From assembly GCF_900215245.1 (NCBI RefSeq), contig NZ_LT907842.1:1054001-1118000 (forward strand): a stretch of 64,000 nucleotides of DNA. The letters run 5' to 3'. This document shows, one piece after another, positions 18,123-28,059 of the stretch. Numbering within the stretch: position 1 is the stretch's first letter; the number at the start of each line of letters is the position of its first letter. Source of the stretch: Pseudomonas fluorescens. GTDB taxonomy: Bacteria; Pseudomonadota; Gammaproteobacteria; Pseudomonadales; Pseudomonadaceae. The position numbers and the translations under genes were made by a program. Under the pieces are notes generated by a model. It made no database searches, was not told the DNA's origin, and was given only the letters and a program-made list of their open reading frames with translations.

Positions 18123-20621
18123 TCACCCCCTCATCAAGCCCAACGTCTTGGCTTTGGCCACCGCCTGGGTGCGCCGCTCCACGCCGAGTTTGCTGTGAAT
18201 ACGCCGCGCGTGGGTCTTGACGGTGTGCAGCGAAATAAACAGCCGATCGGCGATTTCCAGGTTGGAGTTGCCAAGGGCGATCAAATGCAGCACTTCCAGT
18301 TCGCGTTGACTCAAGGGGTTCTCCGCCACGCCGCCGGGCGACGCTTGCGTCTCCAACCCCAGCTCACTCAATAACCCAGGAGCGCGCAAGCGCAGTTCGC
18401 GAATGGCCTGTTGCACCTGACAACGCGCGGCCAGTTCCAAACCGGTTTGCAGGGCGTGGCGGGCCAGCGCCGCATCGCCCACGCGCCAGGCCACTTCGCC
18501 CAGCACGAGGTGCAATTCGGTTTCCAGGCACAGCATGCCGCGTTGCTGGGCGGTGTGCAGCAAGGCATTGAGCCGCACCATGGGTTGGTCGGCGCAGCCC
18601 AGCCGCACCTCGGCCAGCACCAGCAAATACTCCAGACGTGGAATCAATTCCAGCGTGGCCGGCGGTGCCTGTCGAGCCTGCGGCCCACGGAAGTGGCGCA
18701 ACACCCGGCGCACCGCCTCCACGGTCAAGTCGGCGCGGCCCTGCTGTAACCAGAAGTGCCCACTGACCAACAGCAGCACTGCGCGATACACCGATTCCGG
18801 CACTTGGCGTTGCTGCATCAAGCGCTCGGCGTCGCGCAGTTGGATAAAGGCCTGGGCGTAATCGCCATGGTTGGCTGCCAGCAGTGCCAGGCCGAGAAAC
18901 CCGTACAGCACGCGTTTGTCCTGGCTGTGCAGGCACATCGTCAACCCGGCGTCGAAACACTCGCTGGCGAGTGCGTCCTGCCCCTGGCGCAGCGCCAAAT
19001 GCCCGCGCCGCAGGGCGATGCGCCCGACCAATGGCCCGGCCTTGAGCCGCTGCTGCATGAGCATCGCCTGCACATTTTCCAGCAGGCTTTGCGCGCGATA
19101 CGGGGCGCCGCGTTGTTCCAATAATTGCGCGTGGTCCAGTTCCAGCAACGCCTCCAGTACCAACGAGCCGTGGGCCCGCGCCAGGCACAGGGCTTCGCGG
19201 TTCAGCGTTTGGCCCACGTCCAATTCACCGCGCAGCAAGGCTTGTTGGGTCAGGCCCGAGAGGCACATCACGCGCGACGTCCAGGCGTTATCGGGCAAGG
19301 CTTGCAAGGCTTCCAGAAAATGCTCGCGGGACCGCTCGGCATCGCCGCCCAGATGCAACAGCCAACCCCATTGCGCCTGCCAGCGGGCCAACAAATGCCG
19401 CTGTTGCGCTGCACTGGGTTGCGGGGCAAAGCGGGCAAGCTGGTCGATGCACACGCCCGCCTGGTCAAAACGCCCGGCAAACAGCAGCGCCGCCGTGACC
19501 AGCCCCACCAGTTGCGCAGAACCGAGCATCACGTCATCGCCATGCTCTTCATGCAGGCGCAACAGCAGCAGCGCATTCTGCTGGCGGAACAGGTCTTCAA
19601 AACTGAAGTGCTGTAACAAACTCACCGCCACTTCGTACTCTTCGGCCAGCAACGCCTGTTCAAACGCGGCTTGCCAGTCGCGCTCGGCGGTAAACCACTG
19701 GCAGGCACGCCGATGCCACGAGCGCTTGGCCGGCCAGGGCTCATTGCAGAGCAATCGCGCCAGCGGCGGGAACACGTGCAGCCAATCGGCGGTGTCTTCC
19801 CATGGCTGGATAAATGCACCGAGTGCCTGCAAATCCCGCAGGTACTGAGCGCCGTCGCCAGCACCGAACAGGTGCTCACACAAGCTCGGGTTGAAACGCG
19901 GCAGATGCGCCAGCACACGCCAGGCATCGGCCAGTTCGGCCGGCAAGGTACTGAAGAGCTCATGTTGCAGGTAGTCGAGCAAGGTCTTGTCCGGGTGCCC
20001 ATCGCCCAGCAAGGCGATACGCACGCCCGCACACCAACCGGCACTGAACTGCATCACGCTGTCGACAGTCTGCCCGGGGCCCAGCAATTGCTGGACCTGC
20101 GCGGGGCTGAATGCCAACTCACTGCACTCCAGCAACGCGTCGTCGAGCAACAGCCGTGGCCAGTTGCACAGCGGCCGCCGTCGCGCGCCCAGCCACCAGG
20201 TCAGCGCCGGGCTGGCGACGTTGAGTAAACGATCGAGCAACGCGTCCAGCCCAGGCGCGGGCAGACGGCAGAAGTCATCGAGAAATACCCACGCCGCGTG
20301 CTGCCAGCGGCTGAGGTCGAGCAACAAAGTGGCTTCATCGACAAAGGGCAGCCCCAGGTTGTGCGCCAGGCGCTGACAAAATTCGTGGGGGCTGAGGACC
20401 GCGCCATTGAGCGGCAGCCAATAGACCTGGCAACCTTTCGGCGCCTGCAACGCACACTCTGCGAGCAACGCACTCTTGCCACTGCCGCCCGGCGCGCAAA
20501 GCAACTTGACCCTGACGGGCGCGGCGAGCAAAGGCTCGGCCAGGCGCGGGCGCAACAGATGGTGAGCGGACAGCCGTGGCATGAATCCAGGACGGTCCAG
20601 GCAGCGTGTCATGGCGGTCAT
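18123..20621 (-). CDS. MalT-like LuxR-family ATP-dependent transcriptional activator
   Basis: An 832-residue STAND-type regulator. The N-terminal NTPase domain has Walker [15 protein letters not shown] around residues 43-55 and a Walker B-like [15 protein letters not shown] long alpha-helical TPR-like region (about 330-750) follows. The C-terminal GerE-type HTH reads [20 protein letters not shown], then [24 protein letters not shown] precedes the ATG. The family binds a ligand and ATP, oligomerises and activates promoters. It lies upstream, on the same strand, of nothing nearer than the araC gene; behind it on the same strand are the DUF1329/DUF1302 genes, its likely targets. Confidence 0.9.
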   Translation of the reverse strand: MTAMTRCLDRPGFMPRLSAHHLLRPRLAEPLLAAPVRVKLLCAPGGSGKSALLAECALQAPKGCQVYWLPLNGAVLSPHEFCQRLAHNLGLPFVDEATLLLDLSRWQHAAWVFLDDFCRLPAPGLDALLDRLLNVASPALTWWLGARRRPLCNWPRLLLDDALLECSELAFSPAQVQQLLGPGQTVDSVMQFSAGWCAGVRIALLGDGHPDKTLLDYLQHELFSTLPAELADAWRVLAHLPRFNPSLCEHLFGAGDGAQYLRDLQALGAFIQPWEDTADWLHVFPPLARLLCNEPWPAKRSWHRRACQWFTAERDWQAAFEQALLAEEYEVAVSLLQHFSFEDLFRQQNALLLLRLHEEHGDDVMLGSAQLVGLVTAALLFAGRFDQAGVCIDQLARFAPQPSAAQQRHLLARWQAQWGWLLHLGGDAERSREHFLEALQALPDNAWTSRVMCLSGLTQQALLRGELDVGQTLNREALCLARAHGSLVLEALLELDHAQLLEQRGAPYRAQSLLENVQAMLMQQRLKAGPLVGRIALRRGHLALRQGQDALASECFDAGLTMCLHSQDKRVLYGFLGLALLAANHGDYAQAFIQLRDAERLMQQRQVPESVYRAVLLLVSGHFWLQQGRADLTVEAVRRVLRHFRGPQARQAPPATLELIPRLEYLLVLAEVRLGCADQPMVRLNALLHTAQQRGMLCLETELHLVLGEVAWRVGDAALARHALQTGLELAARCQVQQAIRELRLRAPGLLSELGLETQASPGGVAENPLSQRELEVLHLIALGNSNLEIADRLFISLHTVKTHARRIHSKLGVERRTQAVAKAKTLGLMRG

Positions 20622-20733
20622 TGCTGCATCCTGCGTTTTTATTGTTATGCAACCTGACGCCTACCGTAGTCCTGTGGTCGGCGGTTGTTGAAGAAGTATT
20701 CAGCGGGGTGATTAATGACCATGCACAAAAGCC

Positions 20734-20826
20734 AATGTGGGAGCGGGCTTGCTCGCGAATACGGCGTGTCAGTCATCGACTTCTGAGACCGATACACCGC
20801 CTTCGCGAGCAAGCCCGCTCCCACCA
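20734..20826. repeat. Paired inverted REP element
   Basis: ATGTGGGAGCGGGCTTGCTC at 20736 with inverted partner CTTCGCGAGCAAGCCCGCTC at 20801. It lies between the DUF1329 gene and the LuxR gene. Confidence 0.9.
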
Positions 20827-20848
20827 TTGAGCCCAATTCGACCCGGGA

Positions 20849-22207
20849 TCAGCGCACGCCCGTAGACCTCAAAGCCGCCGGTGTGTAATCCGCCGCCTTG
20901 GCCGCAAAGCCGAACACGAAGCTGCTTTTCTCCTCATTCTTCATCCCCAGCGCGATGTAGCGCCCGGCGATGATGTCGTACAGGGTTTCCACGGTGTAGG
21001 CCGGCACCTGGTGGTCGTAATAGAACTGCGCATGGCCTTCGGCAACACGCCACAACTGGCCACGGCCGTCGTAGTGATCCACCAGCGCGACTTGCCAGCT
21101 GTCCTCGTCAATGTACATGTGGCGCTTGGCGTAGATGTGTCGCTCGCTTGGCTTGACGGTGCCGACCACTTCCCACACCCGGTGCAGCTCGTAACGAGTG
21201 AGGTCCTGGTTGATATGCCCGGCCTTGATGATGTCGTCGTACTTGAGGGTCGGTGAGTCGAGCTTGTAGCTGTTGTAGGGGATGTACATCTCTTTTTTGC
21301 CGACCAGTTTCCAGTCATAGCGGTCGGGGGCGCCGGAGAACATGTCGAAGTTGTCGGTGGTACGCAGGCCGTCGGAGGCCGTGCCCGGGCCGTCATAGGA
21401 CACTTGCGGCGCGCGGCGCACACGGCGCTGGCCGGCGTTGTAGATCCAGGCCAGGCGCGGCTCTTTCACCTGGTCGAGGGTCTCGTGCACCAGCAGCACG
21501 TTGCCCGCCAACCGCGCCGGGGCGGTGACCGATTGCTTGAAGAAGCTCAACACGTTGGCGGCCTTGGCCGGGTCGATATCCGGGATGGCCTGAGGCACCG
21601 CCACTTCTTCCTCGAAGCGGATCGGCGTGTAGCTGCCGTTTGTCTGCGGGGTGGCCTGGGTGATGATGCGTTTCAGGTTGCCGCCGTGGTAACGGGTGAT
21701 GTGGTTCCACAGCACTTCCACGCCATTCTTGGGAATCGGGAACGCGTAGTAGCGGTTGCCGGTGAAATTCTCCAGGCCGTTGCCGTTGTTGATCGCGTGC
21801 ACATTCAGCGCGCTGCGCTTGATTGACTCATAGATGTCCGGCGGCAGGTTGACCGTGCGGTGCGTCGGGTACACCGGGATTTTGTAGGTCTCGGGGTAGC
21901 GCTTGAACATCGCCACTTGGCCGTCGGAGAGTTTGGCCTTGTACTTGTCCACCGTGGCGGCGGTAATCACGAACAGCGGTTTTTCATTGGCGAATGGGTC
22001 GGCGAGAAAGCCCTTGCTGTCGACTGCGCCGGCGTTTTTCGGGATGCCACCGGTCCAGGCCGGGATTGAGCCATCGGCGTTGCCGGCTTTTTCGGCGCCC
22101 ACCGGCGTCAGGCTGGTGCCGAGCTTGGCGGCCTCTTCGGGCGACACGGCGGCCATGACGTGGGCCGCCAGCAAACTCAGGGCCATCACTGCAAATATCT
22201 TACGCAT
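20849..22207 (-). CDS. DUF1329 periplasmic/outer-membrane-associated protein
   Basis: A 452-residue exported protein with Sec signal MRKIFAVMALSLLAAHVMAA. The mature start VSPEEAAKLGTSLTPVGAEKAGNADGSIPAWTGG is diagnostic of DUF1329, and AWIYNAGQRRVRRAPQVSYD lies in the conserved core. The family fold is described as LolA/LolB-like, so a lipid or hydrophobic ligand is plausible but not shown here. It lies 26 bp downstream of the DUF1302 gene, the usual partner, so the two form an operon. A good AAGGAAGGA precedes the start. Confidence 0.9.
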   Translation of the reverse strand: MRKIFAVMALSLLAAHVMAAVSPEEAAKLGTSLTPVGAEKAGNADGSIPAWTGGIPKNAGAVDSKGFLADPFANEKPLFVITAATVDKYKAKLSDGQVAMFKRYPETYKIPVYPTHRTVNLPPDIYESIKRSALNVHAINNGNGLENFTGNRYYAFPIPKNGVEVLWNHITRYHGGNLKRIITQATPQTNGSYTPIRFEEEVAVPQAIPDIDPAKAANVLSFFKQSVTAPARLAGNVLLVHETLDQVKEPRLAWIYNAGQRRVRRAPQVSYDGPGTASDGLRTTDNFDMFSGAPDRYDWKLVGKKEMYIPYNSYKLDSPTLKYDDIIKAGHINQDLTRYELHRVWEVVGTVKPSERHIYAKRHMYIDEDSWQVALVDHYDGRGQLWRVAEGHAQFYYDHQVPAYTVETLYDIIAGRYIALGMKNEEKSSFVFGFAAKAADYTPAALRSTGVR

Positions 22208-22233
22208 AGGTTCTTGTCCTTCCTTAAACCAAG

Positions 22234-24024
22234 TCAGAAGTTCACGCCGAAGCTGAGGGCGACAAAGTCGCGGTCGGTGAGGGTGTTGTAGTCACCGCCA
22301 AAAAAGTCGGTGTAGCTCAGGCTGGCGGTGTAGGTGTTGCGGTAGTCCGCATCCACGCCGACGCTGATCGCCTTGGCGCCTTCATTGAACAGGCCGTTGG
22401 GGCCATAGCCACTGACGTCCTGGGACCAGGACAGGTTGGGCTTGAGGTTCACCCCGGCAAACACGTTGTTGTAGTCAAGGATTGCCCGGGCGCGATACCC
22501 CCAGGAGTTGGCCGTGACGAAACCATCGGTGTCGCCGCCGAAACCGTAGGCGCCGTACACCGAATCACGGCCGTAGCGCAGTTTGCTTTTGGCCTCCAGC
22601 CCGCCGACGTGCACAAACGCCGCCTCGCCCACCAGGGTCAGGCGTTCGGCGCCGAGTACCTGGTCGAAGAACTGGGTCATGGTGCTCTGGATCTGAGTGA
22701 TTTCCTTGCGCCGGTAGCCGGAGTTATCCGAGCCGAACGAACTGCGGATCGGCGAGGCGGTTTGGCCGGCAATCGGGTTGACTAGCGCCAGGGTCAAGTC
22801 GGTGGTGTTGAGTTGCACCGGAGCATTCGGGCGGTAGCTGATTTCGCCGGTCCAGGCCGTGCCGGTAGGCAAGGTGGTGGAGAAACTCGCGCCGTACAGG
22901 CGAATGTCTTCCGGGTAATCGAGGTAATACTGGCCACGGCCGAGCATCGTGCTCTGGGCCAGGCCCGAGCCGCTGCCGGGTGCGATGGCGTTGGCGGTCG
23001 CCGCGATACGCCCGATGGTGGCCAGGTTGGTGTTGGCGGTGATCGTGCCCACAGTAGGCGTGCGGCTGTGGTAATTCATGAAGTACAGGCCGTACTCGGT
23101 GTCATCGCCGAGCCAGCGCAACGCCGCGCCGAACTGGCCGCCATCGCGGGCTTCACGGTCCGAAGCACGTTGCACGACCACGCCTTCGCGCGTCACCTGG
23201 AAGCCTTGGCCGAACGCTGCGGCCACCGGTTGCAACGGCGCAATCGCCGGGCTGCCGACGGTGTAGTTGCCATTGCAGCCGTGGGCCACCACGTCGTTAC
23301 CGAAGAATGTGCCGCAGTTATCCACCACGGTGTTTTCCCAGTTCAGCTGGTAGAAACCTTCCACCGACAGCTGGTTGGTGAGGCTCTGGGAGGCGAACAG
23401 CATGTTCACCGGAATCAGGCCCTCCTTGATCTCGGCACCCGGACGACGGAAAGCCGACACGTCGATCGGGTTGATGCTGTTGATCGAGTTACCGATAAAC
23501 GTACTCTCGCCCCAGCTCACCACCTGCTTGCCGACACGCACGTTGCCCGGCAAGTCGCCGATGGAATAGTTGTGATAGACGAACGCATCCAGCAGCTCGT
23601 AGCCCGAAGAGCGCGCGCCCTCGTCGCGATGGTTGTTGCTGATTTGCTTGAATTCGCGGTTTTCGTCCTGCAGTTCGAAGTCGTACCAGTATTTGCCGCG
23701 CACAAACACGCCGCTGTCGCCGTACTTGAGCTCCAGGTCGTGAATGCCCTTGAAAATCTTGGAGAAGGTTTCGCCCTTCTTGAAGTTCAGCCGCCCGTCA
23801 TCCCCGGTAGACGCCTGCCCCGTTCCGCCATTGGGAATCCCCACCAGCTTTTTGTCGGCATCGCGCATGCCCCAACTGGCGCCGACCGACAGCGAGGAAT
23901 CGAATTGCCCTTCGATTTCGCCAATGTTGAACGAAACAGCCTGTGCCTGGGCGCAGCAGCCCAACGCAACCGCAGTGGCCAGCGCCTGTGGCGTGAAGAT
24001 GGCGCGCATTGTTGTTTTTGTCAT
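22234..24024 (-). CDS. DUF1302 outer-membrane beta-barrel protein
   Basis: A 596-residue protein with a signal peptide (MTKTTMRAIFTPQALATAVA ... AQA) and mature start VSFNIGEIEGQFDSSLSVGASWG, typical of DUF1302. Many short alternating strands and a C-terminal FVALSFGVNF ending in Phe indicate an outer-membrane barrel. The start at 24024 has GGGGAAGACGC upstream; the 23-residue longer frame is not supported. It is first in a two-gene operon with the DUF1329 gene. DUF1302/DUF1329 pairs often neighbour genes for hydrophobic substrates, so a channel for such a compound is inferred. Confidence 0.88.
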   Translation of the reverse strand: MTKTTMRAIFTPQALATAVALGCCAQAQAVSFNIGEIEGQFDSSLSVGASWGMRDADKKLVGIPNGGTGQASTGDDGRLNFKKGETFSKIFKGIHDLELKYGDSGVFVRGKYWYDFELQDENREFKQISNNHRDEGARSSGYELLDAFVYHNYSIGDLPGNVRVGKQVVSWGESTFIGNSINSINPIDVSAFRRPGAEIKEGLIPVNMLFASQSLTNQLSVEGFYQLNWENTVVDNCGTFFGNDVVAHGCNGNYTVGSPAIAPLQPVAAAFGQGFQVTREGVVVQRASDREARDGGQFGAALRWLGDDTEYGLYFMNYHSRTPTVGTITANTNLATIGRIAATANAIAPGSGSGLAQSTMLGRGQYYLDYPEDIRLYGASFSTTLPTGTAWTGEISYRPNAPVQLNTTDLTLALVNPIAGQTASPIRSSFGSDNSGYRRKEITQIQSTMTQFFDQVLGAERLTLVGEAAFVHVGGLEAKSKLRYGRDSVYGAYGFGGDTDGFVTANSWGYRARAILDYNNVFAGVNLKPNLSWSQDVSGYGPNGLFNEGAKAISVGVDADYRNTYTASLSYTDFFGGDYNTLTDRDFVALSFGVNF

Positions 24025-24239
24025 GCGTCTTCCCCGGTGAGTGACAGAAGGCCCCACCCTACTGCCGCTCGTCAGGAGCGATAAGCGCACCAAAGGGGTA
24101 TTCGCACTGTCGCTCGAAAGGATTAGCAGGGGCTCTGGCCGGGGTTTGGGCAGGGCTATGGATCAGGTGGATGGCGGGTTATCAGGAGGATGGATGGCCC
24201 GCCTGGAGACTGTTGCAGATTGAGTAACAGTCCTTGTCA

Positions 24240-24444
24240 TGAAGCGCTATTACTCATTTTGTTACAACCAACTATTCTTACCGGGCTTTCAGGGCAAACC
24301 GCCCGCTTCCAGCTTCGGGAGTAAAGTCGAAATTCAACGGATTGGCTAATGTATTCAATCTGTTACCTGTGTTCACTGACGTTGATTTATCGCTCCTTGA
24401 TCCAACGTCTTACTTCGGCCGCTGCTGTTGCAGCGGCCTTTTTT
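24240..24444 (+). ncRNA. Candidate small RNA with its own terminator (5' end undefined)
   Basis: The 480 bp between DUF1302 and the SDR gene contain no convincing ORF. On the plus strand a perfect terminator at 24417-24444 has no plus-strand gene upstream for more than 6 kb, since the last one ends at 18118. The DNA before it is AT-richer than the surroundings and contains a possible hairpin (CGGGCTTTCAGGGCAAACCG around 24282). This is most simply explained by a short non-coding transcript starting somewhere between about 24240 and 24380. I could not match it to a known Pseudomonas sRNA. Confidence 0.45.
24417..24444 (+). terminator. Orphan rho-independent terminator
   Basis: GGCCGCTGC-TGTT-GCAGCGGCC is followed directly by TTTTTT. 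It is a textbook plus-strand terminator with a 9-bp perfect stem and a 4-nt loop. Confidence 0.9.
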
Positions 24445-24450
24445 ATGCGC

Positions 24451-24478
24451 AAAAAAACGGGGCGCACTGAGCGCCCCG
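24451..24478 (-). terminator. Terminator of the SDR/hydrolase/aldolase operon
   Basis: On the minus strand CGGGGCGC-TCAGT-GCGCCCCG is followed by a run of seven T. It is 28 bp past the SDR stop codon. Confidence 0.88.
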
Positions 24479-24505
24479 AAAGATTAAACCGTGTTCAAGC
24501 AACGA

Positions 24506-25417
24506 TCAGAGGCTGAACTTCTGCAAGTTGGCCATCATCTGCGTCAACGCCTCAATGGTGTCCTTGGGGTGAACAGCGCCCTCGAAGTCACAAATCTGCG
24601 CCCAGTGCGCCGCCACGTCATCCGGCGAGAACCCGGCTTGCGGGTCGAACCCCACGCCCAGGCTGCGCTCCCAACGGGTCTTGCCGATCCAGCCGCCGCC
24701 GACTTCGAACAGCCCAGAGGTTTCCTGGCACGCCTCGCTGCCCAAGTACACCACCAACGGGCTGACCAGTTCCGGCTTGAGGCGTTCGAATACTTGCGGC
24801 GGGATCAGGCCTTCGGTCATGCGCGTGCCGCCGGTGGGGGCAATGGCATTGACCAGTATGTTGTTCTTGCGCCCTTCCAGCGCGAGGGTGCGAGTCAAGC
24901 CATACAGGCCAAGCTTGGCCATGCCGTAGTTGGACTGGCCGAAGTTGCCGTAGATGCCCGAGGTGGACGCGGTGAAGATCACCCGGCCATAACCCTGCTC
25001 GCGCATATGCGGCCAGGCGGCGCGGGTGACTTTGTAGGCGCCTTCGACATGCACCCGGTAAACCAGGTCCCAGTCACTGTCGTCCATTTTGTGGAAGGTC
25101 TTGTCGCGCAGGATGCCGGCATTGTTGACCACGACGTCAACGCGACCGAAGACGTCGAGCGCGTTCTGGACAATTTTGTCGCCGTCGGTAACAGAGTCAT
25201 GGTTGGCCTCGGCAATGCCACCCGCCTCGCGAATTTCATTCACCACCCGGTCGGCGGCAGAGGCACTGGCGCCTTCGCCCTGGGTTGAACCGCCGAGGTC
25301 GTTGACCAGCACTTTGGCCCCGTGCCTGGCGAACAGCAGCGCATGGGCCCGGCCCAACCCGCCGCCGGCACCGGTGACGACCACGACCTTATCCTGGAAC
25401 TGCACTGACTCACTCAT
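24506..25417 (-). CDS. SDR oxidoreductase, (3R)-hydroxyacyl-CoA dehydrogenase / MFE-2 type
   Basis: A 303-residue short-chain dehydrogenase. The NAD site is VVVTGAGGGLGRAHALLFAR, then VNDLGG, NNAGILRD and the catalytic Y-x3-K in NYGMAKLGL. Sequence stretches such as DSVTDGDKIVQNALDVFGR, ASTSGIYGNFGQ and GLFEVGGGWIGKTRWERSLG closely follow the dehydrogenase domain of eukaryotic multifunctional enzyme type 2 (HSD17B4), including its C-terminal extension. It probably oxidises a (3R)-hydroxyacyl-CoA or similar bulky substrate. I chose the ATG at 25417 (MSESVQFQDK). It is last in the operon with the hydrolase (131 bp upstream) and aldolase. Confidence 0.88.
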   Translation of the reverse strand: MSESVQFQDKVVVVTGAGGGLGRAHALLFARHGAKVLVNDLGGSTQGEGASASAADRVVNEIREAGGIAEANHDSVTDGDKIVQNALDVFGRVDVVVNNAGILRDKTFHKMDDSDWDLVYRVHVEGAYKVTRAAWPHMREQGYGRVIFTASTSGIYGNFGQSNYGMAKLGLYGLTRTLALEGRKNNILVNAIAPTGGTRMTEGLIPPQVFERLKPELVSPLVVYLGSEACQETSGLFEVGGGWIGKTRWERSLGVGFDPQAGFSPDDVAAHWAQICDFEGAVHPKDTIEALTQMMANLQKFSL

Positions 25418-25548
25418 AACGAACTCCGCTGGCGACAATGGGAATGGGGTGAGTGTCAGGCACGCAGCCGTTGGTCACAATAAAGGCAGCCGAGGCTGAA
25501 TGGTGCTCGATAAGGCAGCGGGATGATTCCCCCACAGCAGCAGGCCGC

Positions 25549-26451
25549 TCAGGAATAAGCGACACACGACGCCGGCTGGCCCATTCGCTCGCGAAACTCG
25601 AGGTAATGCTTGAGCACCAACACGGGTGCCTCAATCTGCGGATAGTGGCCGATATTGGCCAGCAAAACGCTGTCGGCGTTGGGCACCAACTGATGATAAC
25701 GCTCCACCATATGGGCACCGGAGATCGGATCGACTTCGCCATCGATCACCCGCATCGGCACGCCGTCGCGTTGCATTGCCGCCACCCAGCGCTCACGCAG
25801 ACGGCGGCGCTGGGGAATATACGCGATCAGTTTGTGCAGGATGCGTGGGCCGTCATTGCAGCTGATCAGGCTCCAGAAATCATCCAGGGCACTTTCACTG
25901 GGTCGCGTATTCGGGCCAAAGATCTGACCGAAGCTATCCGACAGGGCATTGCGCCCGAAGGCGCGGCCGATCATCCAGCCGATCGGGCTGAGCAACAGCT
26001 TCTGCACCAGGGCCGGGCGGTGGGTTTCCGGAAACAGCCCGCCGTTGAGGAACACACAGCTGGCCATCGCAAAGCGACCTTCGTAATGACGAGCCAGTAA
26101 TTCCTGGGCGACGCTGTCGCCGTAATCATGGGCCAACACATGCACCGGCTGCTCCACGCGCAGGAAGTCGAGGAGCGCCTGTTGCAGGTCGGCCTGCGCC
26201 AACAGGCAATACTCGTGATCCAGCGGTTTGGCCGAATCGCCAAACCCAAGCATGTCGCACGCAATCACCAGGTTGCGCTGGGCCAGGGGCTGCCACAGGT
26301 AATGCCAGTCCCAACTGGCGGTGGGGAAACCATGAATCAACAGCAACGGCTCGCCCTGCCCGGCCACCCAGTAACGGACCGTGTGGCCACGAAACACGAA
26401 AGTCTGGGCACGCTTGCGCCAGGCTCTGAGCGGGATTTCGGCGAGAGGCAT
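25549..26451 (-). CDS. Alpha/beta hydrolase, MEST/haloalkane dehalogenase-like
   Basis: A 300-residue hydrolase. The oxyanion region is LIHGFPTASWDWHYLWQPLA. The nucleophile elbow LAHDYGDSVAQELLAR carries Asp (D109) rather than Ser, as in epoxide hydrolases, haloalkane dehalogenases and the vertebrate MEST protein. IDGEVDPISG and NIGHYPQIEAP hold the likely acid and the catalytic His. Its start overlaps the stop of the upstream aldolase gene by one base (TGATG), so the two are co-translated. The substrate is unknown; an epoxide or ester linked to the neighbouring SDR pathway is possible. Confidence 0.87.
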   Translation of the reverse strand: MPLAEIPLRAWRKRAQTFVFRGHTVRYWVAGQGEPLLLIHGFPTASWDWHYLWQPLAQRNLVIACDMLGFGDSAKPLDHEYCLLAQADLQQALLDFLRVEQPVHVLAHDYGDSVAQELLARHYEGRFAMASCVFLNGGLFPETHRPALVQKLLLSPIGWMIGRAFGRNALSDSFGQIFGPNTRPSESALDDFWSLISCNDGPRILHKLIAYIPQRRRLRERWVAAMQRDGVPMRVIDGEVDPISGAHMVERYHQLVPNADSVLLANIGHYPQIEAPVLVLKHYLEFRERMGQPASCVAYS

Positions 26452-27233
26452 CAGCTTTTATACCCGGGATCTTGCACGTCCAATTTACGCAACAGCGCCG
26501 GCCACGCCAGTGCACCTCCCATACCGTGGGCGCTCTTTGTGACAGCTGCCACCATCGCCTTGGCGCCCGCCAAAATCTGCGGCTCGATCGCGATCAATTC
26601 GGCGCCACCGTTTTGCGCCAATACCTGGATATCGCAGGCGCGCTGAAACGTGAACATCATCAGGAAGGTGTCGGCGATGGTGCCACCGCAGGTCAGCAAG
26701 CCGTGGTTGTGCAGCATCAGAAAATTGTTGTCGCCCAGGTCCGCCTGCAGGCGCGCCTTCTCTGCATGATTCAGCGCCACACCTTCGTACGCGTGATACG
26801 CCAGGCTGGACAAGACAAAGGTGGATTGCTGGCTGATCGGCAACACGCCCTGCTTCTGCGCGGACACCGCAACGCCGGCCGCCGTGTGGGTGTGCAAGAC
26901 ACAGACCACGTCGTGGCGGACTTCATGGATGGCACTGTGGATGGTGTAGCCCGCAGGGTTGATCTCGTAGGGGCTGTCCATCAGCTTGTTGCCCGCCTGG
27001 TCGACCTTGACCAGACTCGACGCGGTAATCTCGTGGAACATCAGCCCATAAGGGTTGATCAGGAAATCATGGGTGCCGGGCACCTTGGCGGAAATATGCG
27101 TGAAAATCAGATCGTCCCAACCCTGCATGGCCACCAGCCGATAGCAGGCCGCCAGGTCGACGCGGGTTTGCCATTCAGTAGCGCTGACCTGGTCTTTGAC
27201 ATTCTGTGACGATAGAACGGGGGCAAGGCTCAC
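26451..27233 (-). CDS. Class II aldolase/adducin family protein
   Basis: A 260-residue protein of the class II aldolase/adducin fold. The zinc histidines are visible as HTHTAAG (residues near 105) and LHNHGLLTCG (near 170), and ITASSLVKVD is family-typical. It has no organelle or export signal. Such proteins act on varied hydroxy-carbonyl substrates, and many environmental members are uncharacterised. It is the first gene of a three-gene operon with the hydrolase and the SDR. AGGTCGTTACCGTG precedes its start. Confidence 0.85.
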   Translation of the reverse strand: MSLAPVLSSQNVKDQVSATEWQTRVDLAACYRLVAMQGWDDLIFTHISAKVPGTHDFLINPYGLMFHEITASSLVKVDQAGNKLMDSPYEINPAGYTIHSAIHEVRHDVVCVLHTHTAAGVAVSAQKQGVLPISQQSTFVLSSLAYHAYEGVALNHAEKARLQADLGDNNFLMLHNHGLLTCGGTIADTFLMMFTFQRACDIQVLAQNGGAELIAIEPQILAGAKAMVAAVTKSAHGMGGALAWPALLRKLDVQDPGYKS

Positions 27234-27372
27234 GGTAACGACCTCCTGGGTTCACGTTCTTATTGTTTTTTGAATGAAGGGCCAGTCTAGTCAGACGCCG
27301 TGGCGGAAGTAGTTGCCTTCGCAGCCAGCTTGATGACTGAGCGAGTCAGTCATGAGAATAGTCCAACTCGCG

Positions 27373-28059
27373 TCAGAGAAGCGCCGCCAATAAAGGCACA
27401 GCCAACAGGTTGAGCAACCCCGTCAAGACCATCACCAGCCCCGCGACCGAACCTTCTTCGCCGCCCACTTCGTGCGCGCGGCTGACGCCCGCGCCATGGG
27501 CGCCGATGCCAAACAATGCACCGCGCGCCAAAGGGGTGCGCAGCGGCAACCATTTAAGCAGCACGCCACCGAGCATAGCGCCGAACACGCCGGTAAACAT
27601 CACAAATACGGCGGTGAGTTCCGGGACACCACCGAGGTCGGCGGAGACCGGCATGGCGAACGGCGTGGTGATTGAACGCGGTAACAAGGACAGGGTCACT
27701 GCGCTGTTCAACGCCAGTGCCTTGGCCAGCCCGAACGAGGTGCCGATGGAGGCCGCGCTGCCCGCCACCATCCCCAGCAGCAACGCTGACCAGTGGCGGG
27801 CCAGCAACCGGCGCTGTTGCCAGATCGGCACGGCAAACGCCACGGTGACCGGCCCCAGCACCAGCATCAACCAGTGCGTGTCGGTGGCGTATTCGGCGTA
27901 GGCAGTTTTCATCGGCACAGCCACCGCCAGCAGCAGCGCCGGCACCAGGATCAACGGTGAAAGCAGGTAACGTCCGCTGCGACGGTAGATCCAGCGGCTG
28001 AAAATATAGGCGCCCAGGGTCAGCGCGAGCCAGAACATCGGCATCAGTTCAAGCTTCAC
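27373..28059 (-). CDS. lrgB: LrgB family membrane protein
   Basis: A 228-residue multi-pass protein with the LrgB signature TLSLLPRSITTPFAMPVSAD and the conserved GIGAHGAGVSRAHEVGGEEGS near the C-terminus. In Gram-positive bacteria LrgAB/CidAB proteins affect murein hydrolase export and pyruvate or by-product transport; plant homologues carry glycolate. Its start lies inside lrgA (11-nt overlap), indicating coupled translation. The operon is divergent from a LysR gene. Confidence 0.9.
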   Translation of the reverse strand: MKLELMPMFWLALTLGAYIFSRWIYRRSGRYLLSPLILVPALLLAVAVPMKTAYAEYATDTHWLMLVLGPVTVAFAVPIWQQRRLLARHWSALLLGMVAGSAASIGTSFGLAKALALNSAVTLSLLPRSITTPFAMPVSADLGGVPELTAVFVMFTGVFGAMLGGVLLKWLPLRTPLARGALFGIGAHGAGVSRAHEVGGEEGSVAGLVMVLTGLLNLLAVPLLAALL

